From: Oscillospiraceae bacterium
Lineage (GTDB): Bacteria; Bacillota; Clostridia; Oscillospirales; Ruminococcaceae
DNA: 15,105 nt
NCBI GenBank assembly: GCA_018110855.1
Contig: JAGBFZ010000349.1
Location: 1-15,105 of the forward strand
Direction: 5' to 3'
The position numbers and the translations under genes were made by a program. The notes beneath the pieces were generated by a model that was given only the letters and a program-made list of their open reading frames with translations, was not told the DNA's origin and made no database searches. Below are positions 1 through 4,408 of this stretch, one piece after another (the first letter of the stretch is position 1; the number at the start of each line of letters is the position of its first letter).

Positions 1-162
1 AGTTGGGAGAATCAGGAATCAATAGATTTACATCATTCATCAGCAATGATGAAAACAATAATGCTTCTTAGAGAAAAATATAATTTGCATATGAAAGTTG
101 AGAGGTTTATTTCGGATGAAAGCGGAATCCCCGATTCAGATAAACAATTTATAAAGCAATAG
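1..162 (+). CDS. C-terminal part of an ABM-family (putative quinol) monooxygenase
   Basis: An open frame runs in from the left edge and stops at TAG 160-162, giving the last 53 residues of a protein. It begins SWENQESIDLHHSS and continues through LREKYNLHMKVERF. A Trp-Glu-x-Gln-Glu-x-hydrophobic-x-x-His-His pattern followed by a basic amphipathic strand is typical of the small antibiotic-biosynthesis-monooxygenase (YgiN-like) dimeric alpha/beta barrel proteins, in which WES/WEN-xEAL-xxH marks the last helix. These proteins oxidise quinols or aromatic compounds without cofactor, or in some members are of unknown role. The start is outside the window, so length and N-terminal residues cannot be judged. 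The family call rests on this one motif and on frame integrity; a different ferredoxin-like-fold protein is possible. Confidence 0.6.
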   Translation, partial: SWENQESIDLHHSSAMMKTIMLLREKYNLHMKVERFISDESGIPDSDKQFIKQ

Positions 163-325
163 ATCACAATTTATCTGGCTCATATTGTATCTGTCGGCAC
201 GGTGACAAAGCTATCCGATCTATACAAGCTATCAGTGCGGCATTGCCGCGGGGCGTACCCCCGCTTCCGAATTAGTCGGGCAGTGATCAGGCAAAGCCGG
301 AACATATACAGAAAAAGCATAAATA

Positions 326-366
326 CAAAAAAACAGCCCCGAAAAATCGGGGCTGAACAGTTTTTT
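326..366. terminator. Bidirectional rho-independent terminator
   Basis: A 9-bp perfect stem, CAGCCCCGA (334-342) with TCGGGGCTG (347-355), has an AAAA loop. It is flanked by A-tracts on the left (326-333) and by TTTTTT (361-366) on the right. Read on the minus strand the T-run follows the stem immediately, a classic terminator that ends the ncRNA coming from about 574. Read on the plus strand the T-run starts 5 nt after the stem, so it probably also serves the monooxygenase gene that ends at 162. Confidence 0.85.
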
Positions 367-574
367 GTAAATACCGCCTTGCCGCCATGTGGCGAATAAA
401 ACCCGCACAAAGCAGGTGGGCAACAGCCCTTTGGTTTCACGCTCCCTGCGTCCGTTGCTCCGCACATCTAATGCGGCGGGAGGTCTGCAATCCGCCAAAG
501 GAGACCGAATCCCTATAAAAAAGTGTTGGATTATAAAACCACACTTTATCGGTCAAGGCAGAATTTCTTTCTGT
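327..574 (-). ncRNA. Structured non-coding RNA, about 250 nt, family not identified (6S-like layout)
   Basis: On the minus strand a consensus promoter (581-609) and a strong terminator (326-355) bound about 250 nt with no credible ORF. The ends pair: minus-strand AATTCTGCCTTG (565-554) can pair with CAAGGCGGTATT (381-370) over 12 positions with one mismatch, leaving about 196 nt between and including these arms. Inside, CCTTTGG and CCAAAGG (501-495 and 434-428) form a 7-bp helix, and there are local hairpins, for example AAAGTGT/ACACTTT (547-520) and GGGC-TGTT-GCCC. A closed rod of this length with its own promoter resembles 6S RNA, but I cannot match a diagnostic sequence. SRP, tmRNA and RNase P signatures are absent. 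The 520-547 hairpin is followed by T6 on this strand, so it might instead terminate read-through from the upstream gene. Confidence 0.55.
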
Positions 575-580
575 AATTGT

Positions 581-609
581 AGTATATCACAAACAAAGCG
601 AAAAATCAA
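581..609 (-). promoter_or_regulatory. Sigma-A promoter of the minus-strand ncRNA
   Basis: On the minus strand, TTGATT (609-604) is followed by exactly 17 nt and TATACT (586-581). The predicted start lies near 574, just upstream of the 5' arm of the closing stem of the ncRNA. Confidence 0.65.
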
Positions 610-667
610 TATTAATTTCTGTTAATTTTGCAGCCTTAAATTTGTAGAAATACTATAAAATACGAAA

Positions 668-970
668 TTATTCGTCGTAGGTCTCGGAAAGTCTGTCCAT
701 GAAGATCTGTCCGATCCTTTCGTACTCTTCATCGTCGTCGATGGAAGCAAGTGTTTCCTCGCCGTTTTCATCTTCCTCGCTGCGGAGAACAACAAGCTCA
801 GTGTCTGCCTCGACCATATCCTCGGGATTCTCATAGTAGGGAACAAGAGCGTAGTAAAGCTCTCCGTCCTCGGACTCATAGGTATCCATCAGCTCGAAGG
901 TCTGCTCAACGCCCTCCTCGTCAACCAAGGTGTAGAGATCAGCGCCCAGCTCATCAAATTTTTCAGCCAT
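668..970 (-). CDS. DUF1292 family small acidic protein
   Basis: A 100-residue, strongly acidic protein with the beta-rich layout of DUF1292 (YrzB-like) proteins: an N-terminal segment LYTLVDEEGVEQTFELMDTY, then GELYYALVPY, an acidic stretch, LVVLRSEEDENGEETLASI and a final DDDEEYERIGQIF helix. The family is widespread in Firmicutes, about 90-110 residues, cytosolic and of unknown function; in many genomes yrzB lies with ruvX and yrzL, which are not beside it here. The ATG is set by AGGAGG 8 nt upstream. It has its own promoter (1052-1080) and a leader of about 75 nt. No clear terminator separates it from the ncRNA promoter at 581-609, so some read-through is likely. The assignment is firm at family level; the role is unknown. 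Confidence 0.9.
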   Translation of the reverse strand: MAEKFDELGADLYTLVDEEGVEQTFELMDTYESEDGELYYALVPYYENPEDMVEADTELVVLRSEEDENGEETLASIDDDEEYERIGQIFMDRLSETYDE

Positions 971-1051
971 TTCCGAAACCTCCTGTTATTATTGTATTGG
1001 TCTGTGCATATCCCGAGGATCAGATATCCGCAGGACAGCCTCAACATTTTT

Positions 1052-1080
1052 ATTTTACCACTTTTTAGCTTAATTGTCAA
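1052..1080 (-). promoter_or_regulatory. Promoter of the DUF1292 gene
   Basis: Minus-strand TTGACA (1080-1075), 17-nt spacer, TAAAAT (1057-1052). It is back to back with the plus-strand promoter at 1140-1168, leaving about 60 nt between the two -35 boxes. Confidence 0.8.
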
Positions 1081-1139
1081 TGTTGAAAATCCATAAAAAT
1101 ATTGCACAAAAGATATGCACTATTTTATTCGAAAAACTA

Positions 1140-1168
1140 TTGACTTTTGCTAAAGGGTGTGGTATATT
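1140..1168 (+). promoter_or_regulatory. Promoter of the long repeat-containing RNA
   Basis: TTGACT (1140-1145), exactly 17 nt, then TATATT (1163-1168). The predicted transcription start is near 1175. It is one of the best promoter matches in the window, although the nearest conventional start codon downstream is 1.6 kb away. Confidence 0.8.
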
Positions 1169-1250
1169 ATTATCAAGGAAAGGGAAACAACCAGAAAGTA
1201 AGCCGAAGGGCTGAAGGGGTTTCCGGTTCCCGAGAACAGCAGGCTTTCTG

Positions 1251-1301
1251 ATGAAAGTATTCTGCAAAATGTTTGGAAAGGAAGGCGAGTCCGATGGCTG
1301 A
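1251..1301 (+). CDS. Possible 16-residue peptide ORF
   Basis: ATG 1251 to TGA 1299-1301 encodes MKVFCKMFGKEGESDG. AGCAGG lies about 7 nt before the ATG. The end of this ORF is the first GGCGAGTCCGATGG box, and the next ORF starts inside it at 1294, overlapping by 8 nt. The same bases form part of a CTTTC-TGAT-GAAAG hairpin (1244-1257), so the ORF may be incidental. Confidence 0.2.
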   Translation: MKVFCKMFGKEGESDG

Positions 1302-1368
1302 CGTTACAGAGCAGCAGTTTTTACAGGGAATGTCAATAAGCGGCTCGTTTTTACGGAAGGGCTTTTGA
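1294..1368 (+). CDS. Possible 24-residue peptide ORF
   Basis: ATG 1294 follows an AAGGAAGG ribosome-site-like stretch with an 8-nt gap. The peptide starts MADVTEQQFLQGM and ends SFLRKGF at TGA 1366-1368. It is the longest ORF opened directly by one of the boxes. Its 3' half overlaps the 5' arm (1340-1348) of a long-range helix, so translation and folding would compete. Confidence 0.25.
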   Translation: MADVTEQQFLQGMSISGSFLRKGF

Positions 1369-1718
1369 GAAAAATCATGGGGAGTTTAAAGGCAGTACGG
1401 TTATAGCCGTCCACTCCGAATTATAAAACGATTGGTTTTTCAAAGTCTTAAAGGTCAAAAATGTTACGAGCCGCAATCATCACAGAGTGATATGCGGTAT
1501 TTTTATACTCTCTTTACTGTGACGGACATTCCCCGAGATTTTAGTGAAAGGGATAATTCCGATGGAGTAAAGGGATTTTTTTTCGGGCTTATATGACAGC
1601 TTGGGCAGGCGGCAATTAAGATATCGGCTCCGCAGTCCGCAGGTGTCGGGATGTTATTCCCCCGATCCGCAGTGACAATTATAATGCGGGTGCTTAAAAT
1701 TCGAAAGGGTTGATCGCT

Positions 1719-1751
1719 ATGAAAATGAGGTATTACCGCAGAATTTCGTAG
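1719..1751 (+). CDS. Possible 10-residue basic peptide ORF
   Basis: ATG 1719 to TAG 1749-1751 encodes MKMRYYRRIS, five of ten residues basic. AAAGGG (1704-1709) is 9 nt upstream, inside an ATTC-GAAA-GGGT hairpin. Equivalent positions in the later repeats also carry short ORFs, so this is one member of a series rather than a lone chance ORF. Confidence 0.25.
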   Translation: MKMRYYRRIS

Positions 1752-1840
1752 GATAGGAGTGAGTCCGACAGGTAAGTGATTTCACCGCAGATTGCCGAAA
1801 GGCAGCGGCAGGCTAAAATGATCCGAAGGGATTGATTAAA

Positions 1841-1876
1841 ATGATCACGAGAGGTTTTCACGATTTGAATATCTGA
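1841..1876 (+). CDS. Possible 11-residue peptide ORF (repeat unit 1)
   Basis: ATG 1841 to TGA 1874-1876 encodes MITRGFHDLNI. AAGGG lies 10 nt upstream. In this unit an upstream ATG (1818) opens a separate MIRRD ORF that stops at 1835; in unit 2 a one-base difference fuses the two frames. Confidence 0.22.
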   Translation: MITRGFHDLNI

Positions 1877-1951
1877 TTATCAAACCAAGGGAGTGAGTCC
1901 GACAGGTAAGTGATTTCACCGCGGATTGCCGAAAGGCAGCGGCAGGCTAAA

Positions 1952-2011
1952 ATGATCCGAAGGGATTTGATAAAATTTATCACGAGAGGTTTTCACGATC
2001 TGAATATTTGA
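1952..2011 (+). CDS. Possible 19-residue peptide ORF (repeat unit 2)
   Basis: ATG 1952 to TGA 2009-2011 encodes MIRRDLIKFITRGFHDLNI. It is the unit-2 equivalent of 1818-1876. One extra base in the GGATTTGAT segment joins MIRRD to ITRGFHDLNI and the internal ATG is lost. The ITRGFHDLNI end is unchanged although two third-position bases differ (GATCTG for GATTTG, ATT for ATC), both silent. Confidence 0.25.
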   Translation: MIRRDLIKFITRGFHDLNI

Positions 2012-2114
2012 ATATCAACTCAAGGAAGTGTGTCCGACAGGTAAGTGATTTTCACCGCAGATTGCCGAAAGGCAGCGGCAGGGTATTAAGTAAAGCTCGA
2101 AAGAGATGATTTAT

Positions 2115-2144
2115 ATGATGAGGACAGGCATTACCAAATACTAA
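2115..2144 (+). CDS. Possible 9-residue peptide ORF (repeat unit 3)
   Basis: ATG 2115 to TAA 2142-2144 encodes MMRTGITKY. AAAGAG lies about 9 nt upstream, on the CTC-GAAA-GAG hairpin. It occupies the same place in unit 3 as MITRGFHDLNI in unit 1. Confidence 0.22.
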   Translation: MMRTGITKY

Positions 2145-2151
2145 GCTTATA

Positions 2152-2413
2152 GGAGTGAGTCCCATGGCATGATATGTGCCTTATGTCCCGCGAGGACAGT
2201 TGTATAAAAAATCTGAGATATGGAGAGAGTCCGATGGAAAAGTAGGTTTTCTTCACCAAATCAAAATTATGTAGATCAGGAGTGTTTCCAATGGCATGAT
2301 CATATTGCCTCTGATACTTTAAATCTTACGATATGGAGATTGGTCCGATGGAAAGTTAAGCTATGATTTTTCTGTCAAAATTCTTAATGTCCGGAGTGAT
2401 TCCAATGGATTAA
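2152..2413 (+). repeat. 57-nt phased array of GGAG-N-TCC-RATGG boxes with microORFs
   Basis: Five boxes follow one another. The TCC positions 2230, 2287, 2344 and 2401 are exactly 57 nt apart; the first (2160) is 70 nt before them. Boxes alternate in type: units 1 and 3 read ATGGCATGA followed by a TGCC that pairs with GGCA, while units 2 and 4 read GTCCGATGGAAA followed by TTTTC and later TCAAAATT. The true period is therefore a 114-nt dimer. Each box has GGAG 8-9 nt before an ATG that opens a two- or three-codon ORF: MA (2164-2172), MEK (2234-2245), MA (2291-2299), MES (2348-2359), MD (2405-2413). An earlier box gives ME (1562-1570). Confidence 0.8.
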
Positions 2414-2447
2414 ACGGCGAATAAAGCCGGCTGACGATTGATTCGGC

Positions 2448-2516
2448 ATGAAAGTGCTTTATATAGATAGGCTTTTTAAGTACTGTACTACTGTAATTGA
2501 TATACGAAATGAGTGA
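2448..2516 (+). CDS. Possible 22-residue peptide ORF
   Basis: ATG 2448 to TGA 2514-2516; the peptide begins MKVLYIDRLFKYC and ends VIDIRNE. No ribosome site is visible before it. It ends next to a GAGTGATGAGG stretch that could serve the next small ORF at 2523. Weak candidate. Confidence 0.12.
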   Translation: MKVLYIDRLFKYCTTVIDIRNE

Positions 2517-2522
2517 TGAGGT

Positions 2523-2564
2523 ATGAAAATTATCACTGTACGCCGAATGAACGCTATGTTTTAA
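2523..2564 (+). CDS. Possible 13-residue peptide ORF
   Basis: ATG 2523 to TAA 2562-2564 encodes MKIITVRRMNAMF. TGAGG ends 1-2 nt before the ATG, too close for efficient use, although GAGTGATGAGG extends further upstream. It is the last of the peptide-sized ORFs before the final box (2571-2582) and the terminator. Confidence 0.2.
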   Translation: MKIITVRRMNAMF

Positions 2565-2614
2565 AATACAGGGAGTGAGTCCGCCTAACTATTTGAATTA
2601 AATATCGGTTATCG

Positions 2615-2647
2615 GGAGTCCTGCAGTGTTTTGCGGGACTCCTTTTT
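2615..2647 (+). terminator. Terminator of the long repeat RNA
   Basis: An 11-bp stem, GGAGTCCTGCA (2615-2625) with TGCGGGACTCC (2632-2642, one G-U pair), a 6-nt loop and then TTTTT. It ends the unit that begins near 1175. It could also work as an attenuator before the MATE gene, but that gene has a promoter-like sequence after it. Confidence 0.9.
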
Positions 2648-2705
2648 ATTTATTCCGTACTTATTTTATTATAAATAATATTGAAATATCCCCTTAATAT
2701 TTATT

Positions 2706-2714
2706 TGTTATAAT
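2706..2714 (+). promoter_or_regulatory. Extended -10 promoter candidate for the MATE gene
   Basis: TGTTATAAT (2706-2714) has the TG-N-TATAAT extended -10 form. No good -35 lies 17 nt upstream (TTGAAA at 2681-2686 is 22 nt away). It lies after the terminator at 2615-2647, which argues for independent transcription of the pump. Confidence 0.5.
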
Positions 2715-2760
2715 TGGATTTGTATAATTTTGAAAAATGAGCTTTTCGGAGGTAGTTGTT

Positions 2761-4134
2761 TTGAACAGCAAAGCGGTGGATATTTTTGAAAATGCACCCG
2801 TTCCCAAGGCGGTGCTTCATAATATTGTTCCGAGTATCATAAGTATGCTTATGGTGCTGGTTTATAATCTGGCGGATACCTTCTTTATTAGTCAGACAAA
2901 GGACGCATATATGGTTGCGGCGGTATCACTTGCTACTCCCGCTTTTCTGCTTTTTATGGCGGTGGGAATGTTATTCGGCATAGGCGGAACGTCCCTTATT
3001 TCAAGGCTTTTAGGTGAGGGCAAAAAGGACAAGGCTTTGCACGCCTGCTCCTTCTGCTTCTGGACGGGGGCTGCTGTGGGCGTATTCGGTATGCTGCTGA
3101 TATTTTTTGCGGCAGAGCCTGTTGCCAAGATAGTGGGTGCAACTCCCGATACAGAGGCTTATGTTGTTGAATATCTGAGGATAGTATCCTTTGGCATTCC
3201 CTTTCTGGTTATCGGAAATGCTTTCAGCTCCATTATCCGTGCCGAAGGCAAGGCAAGCAAGGCAATGGCCGGCATGATAATAGGTAATCTTGCTAATATT
3301 ATCCTTGACCCCATTATGATCCTCGGAATGGGAATGAACGTGGGCGGTGCGGCGGCTGCTACCACCATCGGAAATGTGCTTGCCGCTCTGTTTTACATAT
3401 TCCACTTTATCAGCGGAAAATCCATGCTTTCCATCAGCCCAAAGCTTTACAAGGCGGGAGAGGGAATTGCTTCGGGTGTGCTTGCTATCGGCGTTCCCGC
3501 TTCCCTTAACAGTATGCTTATGAGCACATCAAACGTTGTCATCAACAATCTTATGACTCATCACGGCGATATGGCTGTGGCAGGTCTGGGCGTTGCAATG
3601 AAGGTCAATATGATAGCAGTTATGCTTCTTATCGGTCTGGGTACGGGTATCCAGCCCCTCCTCGGATATAATTTCGGCGCAGGAAACAGGCAGAGATTCA
3701 AGGATATACTTAATTTTTCCCTTATCCTTGCGGTTTCTCTCAGCATGGTGATGACGATCATCTGTTATGCATGGGCAGGTCCTATGGTAAGCGCCTTCCT
3801 TGAGGAACCCAGCGCTTATGATTACGGTATGAAGTTTGCCCGTATCTACATTATCTCGGGTCCCATTCTGGGTGTGCTTTTTGTGATGATAAATACTATT
3901 CAGGCAATGGGTGCGGCGATTCCCTCGCTTATTCTGTCCATTAGCCGTCAGGGACTGCTTTTCATGCCTGTGCTGTTTATTTTCAATGCAGTTTTCGGCA
4001 CAGCACGTTCTCTTGCAATGGCTCAGCCTGTTACTGATTATCTTGCGGCGACTCTGGCGGTCATTCTTGCTGTAATATCCTTTAAGAAGTATTTCAAGGA
4101 AAGAAAAACGGAAAATCAGGAGACGGAAACTTAA
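2761..4134 (+). CDS. MATE family multidrug/Na+ (H+) antiporter
   Basis: A 457-residue polytopic membrane protein of the MATE superfamily, which exports cationic drugs or metabolites in exchange for Na+ or H+. Two homologous halves of about six hydrophobic segments each are visible. The first begins NIVPSIISMLMVLVYNLADTFFI and contains the GGTSLISRLLGEGKKDKA loop typical of the family. The second begins IGVPASLNSMLMSTSNVVIN and includes GLGTGIQPLLGYNFGAGNRQR. The sequence pattern resembles the DinF/MepA-like branch, of usual length 440-470. I chose TTG 2761 because GGAGG (2748-2752) lies 8 nt before it; an in-frame ATG at 2737 would add eight residues but lies upstream of that ribosome site. 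The substrate cannot be read from sequence. No regulator gene is adjacent; the neighbour upstream is the 1.5-kb repeat RNA. Confidence 0.95.
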   Translation: MNSKAVDIFENAPVPKAVLHNIVPSIISMLMVLVYNLADTFFISQTKDAYMVAAVSLATPAFLLFMAVGMLFGIGGTSLISRLLGEGKKDKALHACSFCFWTGAAVGVFGMLLIFFAAEPVAKIVGATPDTEAYVVEYLRIVSFGIPFLVIGNAFSSIIRAEGKASKAMAGMIIGNLANIILDPIMILGMGMNVGGAAAATTIGNVLAALFYIFHFISGKSMLSISPKLYKAGEGIASGVLAIGVPASLNSMLMSTSNVVINNLMTHHGDMAVAGLGVAMKVNMIAVMLLIGLGTGIQPLLGYNFGAGNRQRFKDILNFSLILAVSLSMVMTIICYAWAGPMVSAFLEEPSAYDYGMKFARIYIISGPILGVLFVMINTIQAMGAAIPSLILSISRQGLLFMPVLFIFNAVFGTARSLAMAQPVTDYLAATLAVILAVISFKKYFKERKTENQETET

Positions 4135-4148
4135 ATTGAAAAAAACAC

Positions 4149-4177
4149 TTGACAAATGAGAAAATGTGTGATACACT
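4149..4177 (+). promoter_or_regulatory. Promoter of the small leader unit before rtcB
   Basis: TTGACA (4149-4154), 17 nt, TACACT (4172-4177). It lies within an imperfect inverted repeat (ACTTGACAA at 4147-4155 and TTGTTATCAAGT at 4177-4188), which could be an operator. This is the only good promoter between the MATE gene and rtcB. Confidence 0.7.
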
Positions 4178-4234
4178 TGTTATCAAGTTCAATGGCTTAA
4201 AATTTTAATGAATTTATGAAAGGAGGCGGACGCC

Positions 4235-4321
4235 ATGACAAAAGCTAATTTTATAAACATAAAATATAATATATCGGATTTCAAACGGCTGAGTATGGAG
4301 ATTTGTCCGCTGTCTTTTTAA
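4235..4321 (+). CDS. Small peptide ORF (28 codons) in its own transcription unit before rtcB
   Basis: ATG 4235 follows a perfect AGGAGG (4221-4226) with an 8-nt gap, and the frame stops at TAA 4319-4321. The peptide starts MTKANFINIKYNISDFKR and ends SMEICPLSF. It is not recognisably related to a known family and has no signal peptide or membrane segment. A dedicated promoter (4149-4177) and terminator (4345-4376) flank it, so the unit makes a transcript of about 190 nt whether or not rtcB is read through. The last third of the ORF contains TATGGAGATTTGTCCGCTG (4294-4312), 17 of 19 bases identical to a box at 2332-2350 in the long repeat RNA. It may be a leader peptide, a functional micropeptide, or a coincidence within a structured RNA. 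Confidence 0.45.
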   Translation: MTKANFINIKYNISDFKRLSMEICPLSF

Positions 4322-4344
4322 GGTGTGCGGATAGATAAGCTTTG

Positions 4345-4376
4345 TGCGCTCCCGTTTATTCGGGGGCGCATTTTTT
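4345..4376 (+). terminator. Terminator/attenuator between the small ORF and rtcB
   Basis: TGCGCTCCCG (4345-4354) pairs with CGGGGGCGCA (4361-4370) over 10 bp with one G-U pair, a 6-nt loop, then TTTTTT. rtcB starts 33 nt later with no complete promoter in between, so this hairpin is well placed to act as an attenuator. Confidence 0.9.
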
Positions 4377-4408
4377 ATTGACATGACGTATTTTGAAAGG
4401 AAAACATT

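Larger units (their letters stand above)
1756..2151 (+). repeat. Tandem 134/135/127-nt repeats (three units)
   Basis: Units begin at the GGAG boxes near 1756, 1890 and 2024. The first two are almost identical along their whole length, including GTCCGACAGGTAAGTGATT, the hairpin, GATCCGAAGGGATT and ACGAGAGGTTTTCACGAT. The third matches through the hairpin and then diverges. Each contains CCGC-N4-TGCC-GAAA-GGCA-GCGG, a GNRA-capped hairpin (1785-1808, 1919-1942, 2055-2078). A second small hairpin varies in sequence but keeps pairing: ATCC-GAAG-GGAT in units 1 and 2, CTC-GAAA-GAG in unit 3, and ATTC-GAAA-GGGT just before unit 1. Confidence 0.9.
1175..2650 (+). ncRNA. Long repeat-rich structured RNA (about 1.47 kb), family unknown
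   Basis: A strong promoter (1140-1168) and a strong terminator (2615-2647) define a unit of about 1.47 kb in which neither strand has a conventional gene; the only ORFs are 2-24 codons. The 5' part folds locally: GGAAAC/GTTTCC around AGCC-GAAG-GGCT, then CTTTC-TGAT-GAAAG. Next comes a nested long-range domain (1340-1474), then three 127-135-nt repeats (1756-2151) and a 57-nt phased array (2152-2413). Eleven boxes of the form GGAG-N3/4-TCC, often followed by RATGG, run through it, with TCC at 1290, 1558, 1764, 1898, 2033, 2160, 2230, 2287, 2344, 2401 and 2580. I do not recognise GOLLD, ROOL, OLE, HEARO, group I/II intron, tmRNA or RNase P features. It could be a structured RNA, a polycistronic message for micropeptides, or both. 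Confidence 0.7.

Noticed and set aside
242..264. GCGGGG/CCCCGC hairpin after the monooxygenase gene as a terminator
   Set aside because: A 6-bp stem without a T-run on either strand; the 334-355 hairpin is a far better terminator. The rest of 163-325 shows nothing I can name.
327..574. SRP RNA, tmRNA or RNase P RNA
   Set aside because: No GGAAGGAAGCAG-type SRP loop, no tRNA-like ends or tag frame, and too short for RNase P.
622..879. Second minus-strand frame overlapping the DUF1292 gene
   Set aside because: Different frame, no ribosome site; the DUF1292 frame has AGGAGG and family sequence.
1201..1845. Glycine riboswitch or similar aptamer (CCGAAGG motifs)
   Set aside because: CCGAAGG occurs only as GAAG-loop mini-hairpins; the other conserved parts of the glycine aptamer are missing.
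1175..2650. CRISPR array or intron
   Set aside because: The repeats are contiguous units with conserved interiors, not short repeats with unique spacers; no cas genes. No group II domain V or group I core was found.
2737..2760. ATG 2737 as the MATE start
   Set aside because: The GGAGG site lies after it, 8 nt before TTG 2761, and the extra residues MSFSEVVV are not needed by the family.
4378..4406. TTGACA at 4378 as an rtcB promoter
   Set aside because: At 17-18 nt there is only AAAACA/AAACAT, overlapping the rtcB ribosome-site-to-start region; no usable -10.
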